The notes: a model not told the origin generated them from the sequence alone. A stretch of 64,000 bases of DNA from CAWEYO01 sp963813315 (GCA_963813315.1 CAWEYO010000016.1:124001-188000); one strand, 5' to 3'; positions 44,884-54,299 are shown, counted from the first letter of the stretch. Translations and numbers: made by a program.

Positions 44884-45414
44884 GACGGAGGTATAGAGGC
44901 GCCCCACTGATCCGGCTCTGAACAGGAGGTTCATTTGCTGTTCATTGTCGGCGTACGCCCGCCACCAGTAGCGGGCATTGCCACCTATCTACCGTATGAA
45001 GTTCAGCGCACAGGCGTTGAACCACCGGGCAGCCTCAATGCAAAGCAGGGCGTGCGCGATCAGGAAAGCCGTCGGTAGAAGCACCGGGCGATCCTAGCGG
45101 GTCTATGTCGAGCGCGTCACCGTTAACGAGGACGGCCAAGCCATTGCCGGGCCGGTCATCCGTGGGGGGAGGCGAAGAAAGTGGCGATTAAGCCCGACGC
45201 TGCACGACGAAGAGCAAGCGCAGCCGCGTCACCTGTCGGGCACCGGCGGTGAAGGCAAGCACGTGTGCCGGATGCACTGTGCCAGGGCTGGAGCACCTCA
45301 AGGACATGCGGCGAAGATAGGTGGCGAGAAGCGGGAATTCAAAGGCGTGCCATGACGCAGCGGAACGAATTGGACTGTCAAGCATTTGGGAGATATGGCC
45401 AAAGGAGTACGACA
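44884..45414. other. Intergenic region, no supported gene
   Basis: Only short chance frames are visible. A possible remnant reads YVERVTVNEDGQAIAGPVI near 45105-45165 but I cannot assign it. The stretch 45361-45386 has GGAAC, 16 bases, then CATT, a near-match to an EcfG promoter, before the next small gene. Confidence 0.4.
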
Positions 45415-45603
45415 ATGGCCAGAGAGAATATCAGCGCAAAGAAAGCGATGCAGGCTTACAACTCGGGCGCAAAAGCCGCCCTGCACGGGTGGAGCGAGGA
45501 AAGCAATCCCTACAGACCGGGCACATACGATTACAGTGACTGGCTGGCCGGGTTTGAAGACTTCGCGGAGGAAGATGACTTCCTTGACGCGAACTTTGCC
45601 TGA
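45415..45603 (+). CDS. Rmf/CrpP-like small protein
   Basis: 62 residues. AYNSGAKAALHGWSEESNPY and DYSDWLAGFEDF reproduce the layout of ribosome modulation factor and the related CrpP family (Ala/Gly helix, G-x-NPY, then W-x-x-GF), with a strongly acidic tail. AAAGGAG precedes the ATG. Could tune ribosomes under stress; this is inference from pattern only. Confidence 0.6.
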   Translation: MARENISAKKAMQAYNSGAKAALHGWSEESNPYRPGTYDYSDWLAGFEDFAEEDDFLDANFA

Positions 45604-45779
45604 TCGCTAAGTGGACTATTCCGCTTTCGCTCAAGCCGATTGGAGGCCGAGCCGGTCGACGACCTGCCGCGCGGATAGTCAACGAACTGCAAGAAGATAA
45701 TCCCGTGCACGAGGCTGAAATCAATCGCAGCAGATTGACAGTAGAACCATCACCTGTGTGAAAGGGAAGGGGGAGGGGA

Positions 45780-46103
45780 ATGGCCATGTTGTGAATTCTG
45801 ACCGCCACGCTGTTTGTGGCAGGTCCTGCCTGTGCCGTCGACCTGAGCAATTCGCCGGAGATGCAGTCAAACCTTGTCATGCCGGTGAGTCGCGTCTCGC
45901 GTGCCGACCGGCCGACGGTCGACCGCTGCAACGGCGCCAACCCGGTCTCGATCTCGTCGACGCTGCGCAAGGCGGAGCGCGGCACCGCCGACGGTCAGCA
46001 TACCGCCACCCTACTGGTCAAGATCAAGTATTTGCGCCAGGGCGGTATTGAGCCGCGACAGGCGACCATCAAAGGCACCGTCAGCGTGGTGCCGGTCCGC
46101 TGA
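45780..46103 (+). pseudogene. Exported hypothetical protein gene with stop in signal peptide
   Basis: GGGGGAGGGGA precedes ATG; codons read MAML-stop-ILTATLFVAGPACAVD, i.e. a normal signal peptide interrupted by TGA at codon 5. The mature part (LSNSPEMQSNLVMPVSRVSR, IKYLRQGGIEPRQATIKGTV) is open to the end, 90-odd residues. Either a nonsense mutation or initiation from a downstream GTG without a signal peptide. Function unknown. Confidence 0.55.
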
Positions 46104-46224
46104 CAAATCGCCCGAATCGAATCGCGAAGCGCAAGCGTCGACATCCGCACGGATCTCGACGGTCTGTGGGCCACGCGCCAGACTAAGCCGCACGCACGCG
46201 ATCAAGCCCTGCTCTAATTAGGCC

Positions 46225-46620
46225 TTACTGCCACGCTTGCCTTTGCCCCTCATGCTGGCAGCCACCGCCGCTGGCGTCACATTGATCTACCGGTACGGGC
46301 CAAGTCGCGAACCGGCGAAGCTGCGCTGGCTGACCTGGGGAGCCGCACTGGCGTCGGTCGTCTGGATCGTCGCCTCGTGGGCCTTCTCCTTCTACCTGCA
46401 GAACTTTGCCGACTACAACGCGACCTACGGCACATTGGGCGCCGTCATCGGCTTCATGGTCTGGACCTGGATTTCTGTCATCATCCTGCTCTGCGGCGCT
46501 GAACTCAACGCCGAGATGGAACACCAGACCGCAAGGGATTCCACCACCGGGCCGCCAAAACCGATGGGGCAGCGCGGCGCCGTCATGGCCGATACGGTTG
46601 GAAAGACGGCGGACGAATGA
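46225..46620 (+). pseudogene. C-terminal fragment of a YihY/BrkB family membrane protein
   Basis: LIYRYGPSREPAKLRWLTWG, WIVASWAFSFYLQNFADYN and YGTLGAVIGFMVWTWISVII, then CGAELNAEMEHQT are the last third of a YihY/BrkB (formerly RNase BN-like) inner-membrane protein. The first four or so helices are missing; the 120 bases before it are unrelated. Remnant. No gene is visible from 46621 to 46825. Confidence 0.75.
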
Positions 46621-46825
46621 GTGGTGAGGCCGTGCCTTAACTACTGCCGACACCACTCCGTTTTGGTAGCGATTGAGGAGAGCAGTGGGGCAGAGTGATG
46701 GTCAGGCAAGGCAAGAACATGAACGCGAGCGGCGAGCGGACACGGTCTTTGTGGATGGGTGTTGAAGTCGCCCCAAACGCCGCTCGGCTTGGCAGCAATC
46801 AGCCACCCGATCCGAAGAATGATTG

Positions 46826-46850
46826 GGAACTGTGCCCAAAGTTGTCCGTT
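46826..46850 (+). promoter_or_regulatory. EcfG-type general stress promoter
   Basis: GGAAC, 16 bases, CGTT: an exact match to the alphaproteobacterial EcfG consensus. It ends 32 bases before the start codon of the PPOX-type gene. Confidence 0.7.
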
Positions 46851-46882
46851 CTCAGTGGCAACCGTCATTCGGGAGGACAAAA

Positions 46883-47371
46883 ATGCCAACCTCAAACGAA
46901 CTGGAAGCTAAATTCTGGAGGGCCCTGAAGTCGGACATGACCGTGATGCTTGGACTTGACGGTGTCGAGGACGGACATACAAGACCGATGACCGCGCAGA
47001 TCGAGGGCGAAGAAGGCGGTCCCATCTGGTTCTTCACGGCCAAGGACAACATGCTCGTGCGGCAGGTAGGAACGGGATCGCGCGCAATCGCGACATTCGC
47101 CTCGAAAGGACACGACCTGTTTGCAGCGCTGCACGGTCGCCTCAATGTCGACACCGATCGTGCGGTCGTCGACAGGCTATGGAACCGCTATGTCGCCGCC
47201 TGGTATGAGGGAGGCAAGGACGATCCAAAGCTTGCACTCCTTAGAATGGACCCGGAAAGCACACAAATCTGGCTGGACGGCTCCAGTCTGGTAGCCGGGA
47301 TCAAGATCATGCTCGGATTCGATCCCAAGGAAGAATACAAGGACAACGTCGCCAAGGTGCGACTGGACTGA
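46883..47371 (+). CDS. PPOX-fold (general stress protein 26-like) protein
   Basis: 162 residues. Split-barrel flavin-binding fold: AKFWRALKSDMTVMLGLDG, RPMTAQIEGEEGGPIWFFTA and ATFASKGHDLFAALHGRLNV fit the pyridoxamine 5'-phosphate oxidase-related general stress proteins, which bind FMN, FAD or F420. GGGAGGAC precedes the ATG. An exact EcfG promoter is just upstream, so it is probably induced in the general stress response. Confidence 0.85.
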   Translation: MPTSNELEAKFWRALKSDMTVMLGLDGVEDGHTRPMTAQIEGEEGGPIWFFTAKDNMLVRQVGTGSRAIATFASKGHDLFAALHGRLNVDTDRAVVDRLWNRYVAAWYEGGKDDPKLALLRMDPESTQIWLDGSSLVAGIKIMLGFDPKEEYKDNVAKVRLD

Positions 47372-47440
47372 ACAGGGATCGCAGCGGGAGCCTCGATACG
47401 CAGGCGCACCGAACACCCGTCACCTCTGCCGGAGTCCATC

Positions 47441-47758
47441 CTGATTACAGCGAAACGAGAACTGAAAACGGGCTACTCCATCTGGCAGGCCGCGAGGACG
47501 CAGTCTGTACCCGTTTCGAAGCTGGATGCGGACGTCCGCGCTGACGTCGTCATTGTTGGAGCCGGCATTTTCAGGGGCATTGATCGCCGAGACGAGACGC
47601 TTACCGCGGAAGGTACTCGGTGATCGTTTTGGATTGGCGCGGGCCAGCGCAAGGCTCCACTGACGTCGGTACTGCACTCGTTCTCTACGAGATTGACGAG
47701 CCGTTGCCGCAGACAGGTGTGTGGCGTACGGCAATGCCAGACTCCCTCAAAGACTAAG
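47441..47758 (+). pseudogene. N-terminal fragment of a FAD-dependent (DAO-type) oxidoreductase
   Basis: ILITAKRELKTGYSIWQAAR, then DADVRADVVIVGAGIF give the FAD-binding start; after a frameshift near 47570 GALIAETR appears, and after another near 47615 YSVIVLDWRGPAQGSTDVGT and ALVLYEIDEPL. These match the opening of glycine-oxidase/DAO-like proteins. The rest of the gene is missing. It ends 53 bases before the DUF421 gene. Confidence 0.65.
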
Positions 47759-47810
47759 CCCCGGCACCGTCTCGACAGCGCCCAGTCACCTCGAGAAGGC
47801 AGGACACCAG

Positions 47811-48536
47811 ATGAACGACCCCGTTACCGCATTTGACTTTGGCCGCATGCTCTTTGGCGACGAACCACCGCTCTTTCTTTTAGAGATCGCGGTTCGGACT
47901 GTCGTGATCTACGTCTACACGCTCGTTCTGATCCGCTGGATCGGAAGCAGATCGATTGCGCAGCTTTCGCTCGTCGAGTTCTTGTTGGTGATCGCGCTGG
48001 GATCTGCAGTTGGCGACGCCATGTTCTACCCCGACGTGCCGCTCGTCCATTGCATTGTCGTGATCACGGTCGTGGTCCTTCTCGACAAGGCCCTCAGCTA
48101 TGTGGTCGCGCGCAACCCGCGCCTGGAGGATGTCATTGAGGGAAAGAGCGTGGAGGTGGTCCGGAATGGGGTCATCATGCGTCGCGCCCTTGAAGGGCTG
48201 AATTTTGGACATGACGAGTTGTTCGAGCAGCTGCGTCTGAAGGACGTCGAACATCTCGGTCAAGTGCGGGCAGCCTATCTTGAAACAAATGGCATGCTAT
48301 CTGTTTTCAGGGCAATCCCAGGGTCCGAACGACCCGGATTGTCCATCGACCCGCCATGGGATGTGAGGGAGCCCGGCAGGATCGAAGCCGGGGCGACGAC
48401 GCCCCACGAGGGCCTGTTCGCCTGCGCGAAATGCGGAAGCGTAATGGAAACTGCTGCGAACAAGGAGTTGCCGGTGTGTCCAGGCTGCGCCGGCATCGTC
48501 TGGCATATTGTGCAGCCCGACGAAACAGGCAGTTAG
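47811..48536 (+). CDS. DUF421 (YetF-like) membrane protein with zinc ribbon
   Basis: 241 residues. Three N-terminal helices (about 22-42, 55-75, 78-98), then the DUF421 cytoplasmic domain (VVRNGVIMRRALEGLNFGHD, LFEQLRLKDV). Unusual C-terminus: CAKC at 205-208 and CPGC at 223-226 make a zinc ribbon not present in YetF of Bacillus. AGAAGGCAGG precedes the ATG. Function unknown. The 224 bases after it are empty. Confidence 0.85.
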   Translation: MNDPVTAFDFGRMLFGDEPPLFLLEIAVRTVVIYVYTLVLIRWIGSRSIAQLSLVEFLLVIALGSAVGDAMFYPDVPLVHCIVVITVVVLLDKALSYVVARNPRLEDVIEGKSVEVVRNGVIMRRALEGLNFGHDELFEQLRLKDVEHLGQVRAAYLETNGMLSVFRAIPGSERPGLSIDPPWDVREPGRIEAGATTPHEGLFACAKCGSVMETAANKELPVCPGCAGIVWHIVQPDETGS

Positions 48537-48760
48537 GAACTAGCATCAGGCTTCAGGGTTGATGCGGTCGCCAGCGCCGTCGTTTGGCGGATACTATTTG
48601 TGTCCCTGGTCTAATTTCCCGGGCTTGCGGCGTGACGCTGGTGCGAGTTGGCCGACGAGAGTAACCGTTGTCATGTAACCAAACTGCCAGCTCGGCGTTT
48701 CGTTCAACGCCGTGGCAATGCTCCGCTGACGGCGTCGTTCGAGGATGTCAGGATTGCTAA

Positions 48761-49687
48761 GTGGTTGACCGCAACACAACCGAACATGACGGCACGCTCG
48801 ATTGTCTCGTCGTCGGCGGCGGGCCGGCGGGCCTTTTGGCTGCCACCTATCTTGGACGGTTTCGGCGTCGGGTGATCGTCATCGATGCTGGCGAAAGCCG
48901 CGCAAAATGGATTCCGTTGACGCACAACTGTCCGGGCTTTCCGGATGGGATTACCGGTGCGGATCTGCTTCAACGCTTGAGGCAGCAAGCTGTCCAATAT
49001 GGTGCCGCCCTGGCCCAAGATACGGTCCGAGACTTTCGTCTCGCCGGCGCCGACTTCATTGCCACTGCGTCATTTCCCATTCGTGCTCGCGCCGTGCTGA
49101 TAGCCACCGGCGTCGTCGACAGGCTCCCAGATATTCCGGAAAGCGTCGACATGATCAAAGCCGGCACGTTGCGTCTGTGCCCGATATGCGACGGGTACGA
49201 AGTCACGGGCAAACGGGTGGCCGTAATTGGTCCGGCGAAAGATGCGATAAAAAAGGCGTTCTTTATGCGAACCTACAGCCACGATGTTACCATGCTGGTG
49301 ACCGAGGCCACGGCTGCGCTCGACGCGAACGCTTCCGAGCTGCTCATGAAGGAAGGGATCGAGATCGCGGTATGCCGACCCAACTCGATCCGCTCAACAG
49401 GTAAACAGGCGACTGTCAGCCTCGCCAACGGCAAGATGCTCGCGTTCGATACCATTTATCCCGCGATGGGCTGTACCATTCGGTCAGAGCTGGCAATTGA
49501 TCTCGGCGCGAAAGAAGACGAGGTCGGCAATGTTGTGGTGGATTCGCACCAGCGCACCGCCGTCCCAGGACTCTATGCGGCTGGCGATATTGTCGACGAG
49601 ATCAATCAGATCGCCGTCGCCTTCGGGCATGCGGCCGTCGCTGCAAGCGACATGCACAACTACTTGGTAGGAAGCGACGGCAAATAG
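48761..49687 (+). CDS. Thioredoxin reductase-like FAD/NAD(P) oxidoreductase
   Basis: 308 residues. FAD-binding VVGGGPAGLLAATYLGRF, redox pair in LCPICDGYE (CPIC in place of the usual CATC), NAD(P) site KRVAVIGPAKDAIKKAFF and closing GLYAAGDIVDEINQIAVAFG. The second Rossmann loop is GPAKDA rather than GxGxxA, so cofactor use may be unusual. Starts with GTG; no ATG is available near. Could reduce a thioredoxin or peroxiredoxin under stress. Confidence 0.85.
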   Translation: MVDRNTTEHDGTLDCLVVGGGPAGLLAATYLGRFRRRVIVIDAGESRAKWIPLTHNCPGFPDGITGADLLQRLRQQAVQYGAALAQDTVRDFRLAGADFIATASFPIRARAVLIATGVVDRLPDIPESVDMIKAGTLRLCPICDGYEVTGKRVAVIGPAKDAIKKAFFMRTYSHDVTMLVTEATAALDANASELLMKEGIEIAVCRPNSIRSTGKQATVSLANGKMLAFDTIYPAMGCTIRSELAIDLGAKEDEVGNVVVDSHQRTAVPGLYAAGDIVDEINQIAVAFGHAAVAASDMHNYLVGSDGK

Positions 49688-49799
49688 CGGTCGGAAAGCG
49701 CAACATGACTCGCCCGTCAGGGTTGATCGTTATTTATGATTTCGGCCGTCGGATGGTCTGGTCCCCTGGTCGGTGTCGTCTACTCATTTGAGCCTTGGC

Positions 49800-49824
49800 G
49801 GAACCTTTTTACCCATTGCGCGCT
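49800..49824 (+). promoter_or_regulatory. Near-match EcfG promoter before YciF gene
   Basis: GGAAC, 16 bases, CGCT (one mismatch from CGTT), 68 bases before the ferritin-like gene. Plausible given the gene's stress role, but not exact. Confidence 0.4.
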
Positions 49825-49892
49825 TTGCTCGTGCGCTTTCACGATCCCCGTGAACCGCAGCGCACCCAAGATGCGCACCAAAGGAAACTCCC

Positions 49893-50390
49893 ATGGCAAA
49901 ACAAAAGACGCTGGAAGATCTCTTCCACGATACGCTCAAGGACATCTATTACGCGGAAAAGAAGATCCTGAAAGCTCTTCCCAAGATGGCGCGCGCCGCG
50001 TCGTCGCCGGACCTGAAGGCGGCATTCGAGAAGCACAAGGACGAGACCGAGGGTCAAGTGGAACGCCTTCAACAGGTATTCGAACTGATGGGCAAGCGCG
50101 CCCAGGGCAAGACCTGCGACGCCATCGAAGGCATCATCTCCGAAGGCGAGGAGATCATCGAGAGCTTCAAGGGAACGCCAGCGATCGACGCCGGTCTCAT
50201 CTCCTCAGCCCAGGCGGTCGAGCATTACGAGATCACACGCTATGGAACGCTGAAGCGCTGGGCCGAAGTTCTCGGCATGAGCGAGGCAGCCAAGCTGCTC
50301 GATCAGACGCTGGGAGAGGAGTCGATGACCGACAAGGCATTGACCGGCCTCGCCGACGCATCCGCCAACGAAATGGCGAAGGCCGCCTGA
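49893..50390 (+). CDS. YciF-type ferritin-like protein (DUF892)
   Basis: 165 residues. Starts KTLEDLFHDTLKDIYYAEKK; iron-ligand-like EKHKDETEGQVERL, and VEHYEITRYGTLKRWAEVL, match YciF/YciE, a four-helix di-iron family induced by stress. GGAAACTCCC precedes the ATG. Followed by a 25-residue membrane peptide gene and a large membrane protein gene, probably one transcript. Confidence 0.92.
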   Translation: MAKQKTLEDLFHDTLKDIYYAEKKILKALPKMARAASSPDLKAAFEKHKDETEGQVERLQQVFELMGKRAQGKTCDAIEGIISEGEEIIESFKGTPAIDAGLISSAQAVEHYEITRYGTLKRWAEVLGMSEAAKLLDQTLGEESMTDKALTGLADASANEMAKAA

Positions 50391-50461
50391 TCCCGACAGC
50401 CGCCCGGATAACTCCGCGGCGGCTGCTTCCATTCAGCATTCATTCTCGACAGGAGACAATC

Positions 50462-50539
50462 ATGGGTCGTGGCATTCTGCTCTGGCTGCTAGGCGTTCCA
50501 ATACCGATCATCATTCTTCTCGCACTGTTCATGCGGTAG
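50462..50539 (+). CDS. 25-residue single-helix membrane peptide
   Basis: MGRGILLWLLGVPIPIIILL-ALFMR: positively charged start, one membrane helix with a VPIPI kink. CAGGAGAC lies six bases before the ATG, and the next gene begins nine bases after its stop. I recall near-identical short peptides in rhizobia next to stress genes. Too short for routine gene finding. Confidence 0.7.
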   Translation: MGRGILLWLLGVPIPIIILLALFMR

Positions 50540-50548
50540 GAGGACACC

Positions 50549-51469
50549 ATGGCATCAACCTTCTCGGCCACGGACGTCGCCGCTCCAGTCGAATCGTCCT
50601 CGTCGGCAGTCAGCTGGGGGTCGATCATTGCCGGCGCATTCGCTGCTGCCACCCTTACCTTCATGCTGATGCTTCTGGGCTCGGGGCTCGGGCTGACCAT
50701 GGTCTCTCCATGGTCGAACGAGAGCGCCAGCATCACGACTTTTGCCGTGTCCACCGCGATTTGGCTGGTCATTGTGCAATGGCTGTCGTCAGGTCTTGGC
50801 GGCTACCTGACAGGACGCTTGCGCACCAAGTGGGTCGGCATACACACGGATGAGACCTTCTTCCGGGACACCGCGCACGGCTTCATGGCGTGGGCGCTTG
50901 CGACGCTGCTCGTCGTCTCCGTGCTCGGCTCGGCGCTGTCCTCCGTGATCGGCACGGGCGTTCAGGCTGCTTCGACCGTCGCTTCCGGAGCCGCCCTGGG
51001 GGCCTCGGCGGGCGCGACCGCGAACACCGAGACGAGCGGCGGGACTGACGTGACCTCCTATTTTGTTGACGCACTGTTCCGCCCGACTGATCCTGCCCGG
51101 CTGACGGCCCCGGGTGCGGCAGGCGATGCGGTGGCGGCCGCGCAGGCGTCTCGCATTCTGCTCGCGAGTGCCGCCGCCGGCCAGGTTTCGACCGATGACA
51201 AGACCTACCTCGGTCAACTCGTGGCGGCACGGACCGGCATGTCACAGGCGGATGCCACAGCCCGAGTTGATGCCGTGCTTGCTCAGGTAGAGGCTGCCAA
51301 GGTCAAGGCCCAGGAAGCAGCCGACACAGCAAGAAAAGCCGGGGCTACTTTTGCGCTGTTTGGAGCCTTGTCGCTTGTGATCGGCGCCTTTATCGCGAGT
51401 GCTGCCGCAGCGCTCGGGGGCAGGCAACGCGATGACGAAGAGGCCGTCTACCTGACCGCTCGGAGCTAA
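50549..51469 (+). CDS. Membrane protein with coiled linker, unknown
   Basis: 306 residues. Helices at about 25-50, 65-85, 115-135 and 275-298; between them a long Ala-rich hydrophilic part (about 150-270) with helical repeats (AAKVKAQEAADTARKAG). GSIIAGAFAAATLTFMLMLL and GSGLGLTMVSPW are typical of a rhizobial family of unknown function. GTAGGAGGACACC precedes the ATG. Last gene of the YciF group. Confidence 0.8.
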   Translation: MASTFSATDVAAPVESSSSAVSWGSIIAGAFAAATLTFMLMLLGSGLGLTMVSPWSNESASITTFAVSTAIWLVIVQWLSSGLGGYLTGRLRTKWVGIHTDETFFRDTAHGFMAWALATLLVVSVLGSALSSVIGTGVQAASTVASGAALGASAGATANTETSGGTDVTSYFVDALFRPTDPARLTAPGAAGDAVAAAQASRILLASAAAGQVSTDDKTYLGQLVAARTGMSQADATARVDAVLAQVEAAKVKAQEAADTARKAGATFALFGALSLVIGAFIASAAAALGGRQRDDEEAVYLTARS

Positions 51470-51526
51470 GCCCTTGCTACGGCCGGTTCCTATTGGAGCC
51501 GGCCATTCTTTTCCCCTCCTCACTTG

Positions 51527-51873
51527 CTACTGTGCATGCAGCAAAGCGCGTTGCATTCCGTCCCGCCAGGGGGGCGCTGCGATTGCGATATTATCTCCCG
51601 GAGAAACGGCGACCTCGTCAAAATTGCCGCTGCTTCTCGCATCATATTCGTTAGCGGCAAGACCGAAGGTGGCTGTCTGTACCAATATGGCCCTTGCCCT
51701 ACTGAAGGCAGCCTCGGTGTTTTCTACTCCATGAACTCGGTGTTTTCTACTCCATGAACATGTGCCATCTCAACGGTGACGCATTCGCCGCCTTCGCCGC
51801 AAAATCGGACGCGCAAGATCTGCTGCCCGGATGGCGCGGTTACTTGGGCGACTTCGGTCCGCAAAATTTCCAT
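51527..51873 (-). pseudogene. Small stress-type protein gene broken by 23-bp tandem duplication
   Basis: From ATG at 51873: MEILRTEVAQVTAPSGQQIL, VRFCGEGGECVTVEMAHVHG, VENTE, then a premature stop. A 23-base block is present twice in tandem (51713-51735, 51736-51758). Removing one copy restores a frame through AAFSRARAILVQTATFGLAA and NEYDARSSGNFDEVAV to a stop at 51527, giving a protein of about 108 residues. This is a recognisable rhizobial short protein of unknown function. Confidence 0.7.
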
Positions 51874-51985
51874 AGCAACCTCCTGGCGTTTTGACTGCTC
51901 AGTCCACAAGCGACACGATTGAGTGACGCGTCAGTCCGATCTGTGGGCTGGCTCTTCGATCGTTGGTTGCCACGAGCGCGTTCCA

Positions 51986-54097
51986 TTACAACTTCACCAC
52001 CATCTCTCGGCCCCAGAGGCGGAGCTTGCGACAGGAGTCCACGAACGAGACTATCAACTCCTTGTCGTGCAGGGGGATGAGACCTTCATCTGCATCGAGC
52101 GGAACTCCCGCCTTGATAAACAGCGGTGCAGCAGACGGCACGAAGGCTATGAATTTGCAGTGCGCGAAGGCGTCGGCCACGAAATCCCGAGCGGCAGCCT
52201 CGCCTGCCAGGCGCTCGGCTCCCTCTTCTGAAAGGATTAGAGCGACTGCATCGAACAGGACGGAAGGTCCACCATCGATCATGTGTTTCGCGGAAATCAG
52301 GCTTCCGTTTGCTGCCTCGACGCCGCCGACCTTCGGTGCAATCACCTCCATCACCGCGCCCTCCTTTTCGATAACGGACTGGAGGTCCTTCAGTAGAGCC
52401 GCATCGGCGCCGGCGCTGACTAGCACGCCGACCTTCCTGCCGGCAAAGCTTTCAGGTCCATTCTCGATGATGCTGAGCGCTGGCGAGGCCGGCAGATCAT
52501 CCCGCGGCTCGATCGCCGCATCGGCGGGCTTCGGCAGTTTCGTGATGCCGAGTTTGTCCGCGACTGCGGCCGCGAGGGTTTCGTCGATGTTGAGCAGGTG
52601 CGACACCATGCGTTCGCGGATGACCGGATTCTCGCATTTGCTCAGCTCGAACGTCAGCGCCATCACAATGTGGCGTTGCTCCGTCGCCGTCTGGCTGATG
52701 AAGAATTGCCGCGCCTGACTGTAGTGGTCAGCGAAGCTCTCGGCGCGCAACCGCACCTTCTGGCCCTCCTCGGGATTGGCGAATGTCGGGAAACCTCGCT
52801 GCGGGCTTTCCCTCGGTCCTTCACCCCATGAATTTGGCTGGTAGTTCACGCGCCCGACCGGATTGCGCATCGCCATATGCCCGTCCTGCTGAAAATGCGC
52901 GAATGGACATTTCGGGGCATTGATCGGGATGTGGGTGAAGTTCGGGCTGCCCAGCCGCTTCAGCTGGGTGTCGAGGTAGGAGAAATTGCGGCCCTGAAGG
53001 AGCGGATCGTTCGAGAAGTCGATGCCAGGCGGCACGTTCTGCGTCATGAACGCGACCTGCTCGGTCTCGGCGAAGAAATTGTCGGGCATGCGGTCGAGCA
53101 CGAGACGGCCGACCGGCACAGGAGGCAGAAGTTCTTCCGGTATTATCTTCGTCGAATCGAGGACGTCGAAATCGAAACCGTCGGCAAATTCCTGGTCGAA
53201 CAGCTGGACCCGAAGTTCCCATTCCGGAAAATTCCCTGACTGGATCGATTGCCACAGATCCCGGCGATGGAAGTCGGGATCGGCGCCATTGATCTTGACC
53301 GCCTCGTTCCAGACCACAGACTGCAGGCCGAGCTTGGGCTTCCAGTGGAACTTGACGAATGTCGATTCATCCTTGGCATTGACCATCCGGAAGGTGTGAA
53401 CGCCGAAACCTTCCATGAAGCGGAACGAACGCGGGATGGCGCGGTCCGACATGACCCACATGATCATGTGCATTGATTCCGGCGTCAGGCTGATGAAGTC
53501 CCAAAAGTTGTCGTGCGCCGACTGCGCTTGCGGAAAGGCCCGATCGGGCTCTTCCTTCACCGCGTGTACCATGTCGGGAAACTTGATAGCGTCCTGGATG
53601 AAGAATACGGGGATGTTGTTGCCGACGAGGTCCCAATTGCCCTCCTGGGTATAGAGCTTCACGGCGAAGCCCCGCACGTCGCGTGCGAGATCAAACGAAC
53701 CCTTGCTGCCAGCGACCGTTGAAAACCGCACGAATGCCGCCGTCTTCTCGCCGGCGCGCTGGAAAATGTCGGCACGTGTGTACTTGGCCAGCGATTCATA
53801 GGTCTCGAAGTAGCCATGCGCACCGTAGCCCCGGGCGTGCACGACGCGCTCCGGAATCCGCTCATGGTCGAAATGGAAGATCTTCTCGCGGAAGTGAAAA
53901 TCTTCCAGGACCGTCGGCCCTCGAGCTCCGATTTTCAGCGAGTTCTGATCGTCGGATACCGGTCCGCCCTGAGCTGTCGTCAGGACTGGAATGTCGACTT
54001 CCGCAATCTGATGGAGTTCCCCGCCTTCGCCCCGCTCGAGCTTCTGATCGTGGATCGTCGCGGGCTTAACCGACGACTGTCTCGAGGCCTTGGCCAT
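51986..54097 (-). CDS. katE: Large-subunit catalase, HPII type
   Basis: 703 residues, the long clade-2 form. Catalytic His in RVVHARGYGAHGYFE, Asn in DLVGNNIPVFF, and heme Tyr region in RLVLDRMPDNFFAETEQVAF. The C-terminal 150 residues (RKVGVLVSAGADAALLKDLQ) are the flavodoxin/GATase-like domain of HPII catalases. Upstream (minus strand) GGAAC and CATT stand 16 bases apart, a near EcfG match. Breaks down H2O2, usually in stationary phase. The 51874-51985 gap is empty. Confidence 0.95.
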   Translation of the reverse strand: MAKASRQSSVKPATIHDQKLERGEGGELHQIAEVDIPVLTTAQGGPVSDDQNSLKIGARGPTVLEDFHFREKIFHFDHERIPERVVHARGYGAHGYFETYESLAKYTRADIFQRAGEKTAAFVRFSTVAGSKGSFDLARDVRGFAVKLYTQEGNWDLVGNNIPVFFIQDAIKFPDMVHAVKEEPDRAFPQAQSAHDNFWDFISLTPESMHMIMWVMSDRAIPRSFRFMEGFGVHTFRMVNAKDESTFVKFHWKPKLGLQSVVWNEAVKINGADPDFHRRDLWQSIQSGNFPEWELRVQLFDQEFADGFDFDVLDSTKIIPEELLPPVPVGRLVLDRMPDNFFAETEQVAFMTQNVPPGIDFSNDPLLQGRNFSYLDTQLKRLGSPNFTHIPINAPKCPFAHFQQDGHMAMRNPVGRVNYQPNSWGEGPRESPQRGFPTFANPEEGQKVRLRAESFADHYSQARQFFISQTATEQRHIVMALTFELSKCENPVIRERMVSHLLNIDETLAAAVADKLGITKLPKPADAAIEPRDDLPASPALSIIENGPESFAGRKVGVLVSAGADAALLKDLQSVIEKEGAVMEVIAPKVGGVEAANGSLISAKHMIDGGPSVLFDAVALILSEEGAERLAGEAAARDFVADAFAHCKFIAFVPSAAPLFIKAGVPLDADEGLIPLHDKELIVSFVDSCRKLRLWGREMVVKL

Positions 54098-54267
54098 TGC
54101 GTGTCCCTTCAGAAAGAGATGTGCGCCTTCGCGCGTCTCTCAAAATGCCGTGATGGCCATCCGGTTCCTGACCCTATGAAAGTTAGGACGGCGCTTCTGT
54201 GAATGATTGCCGACCGGACTCGATTAGGACTGTTGCTGTCAAGCAGAGACAGTTCGCGCGGTTTGCC

Positions 54268-54292
54268 GGAACTATTGAAAACGCTGCCCGTT
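54268..54292 (+). promoter_or_regulatory. EcfG-type promoter, exact
   Basis: GGAAC, 16 bases, CGTT. It points at a fragment of a histidine kinase that starts within the next 20 bases, so its original gene has been deleted or replaced. The 54098-54267 stretch holds no gene. Confidence 0.6.
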
Positions 54293-54299
54293 ACGATCT

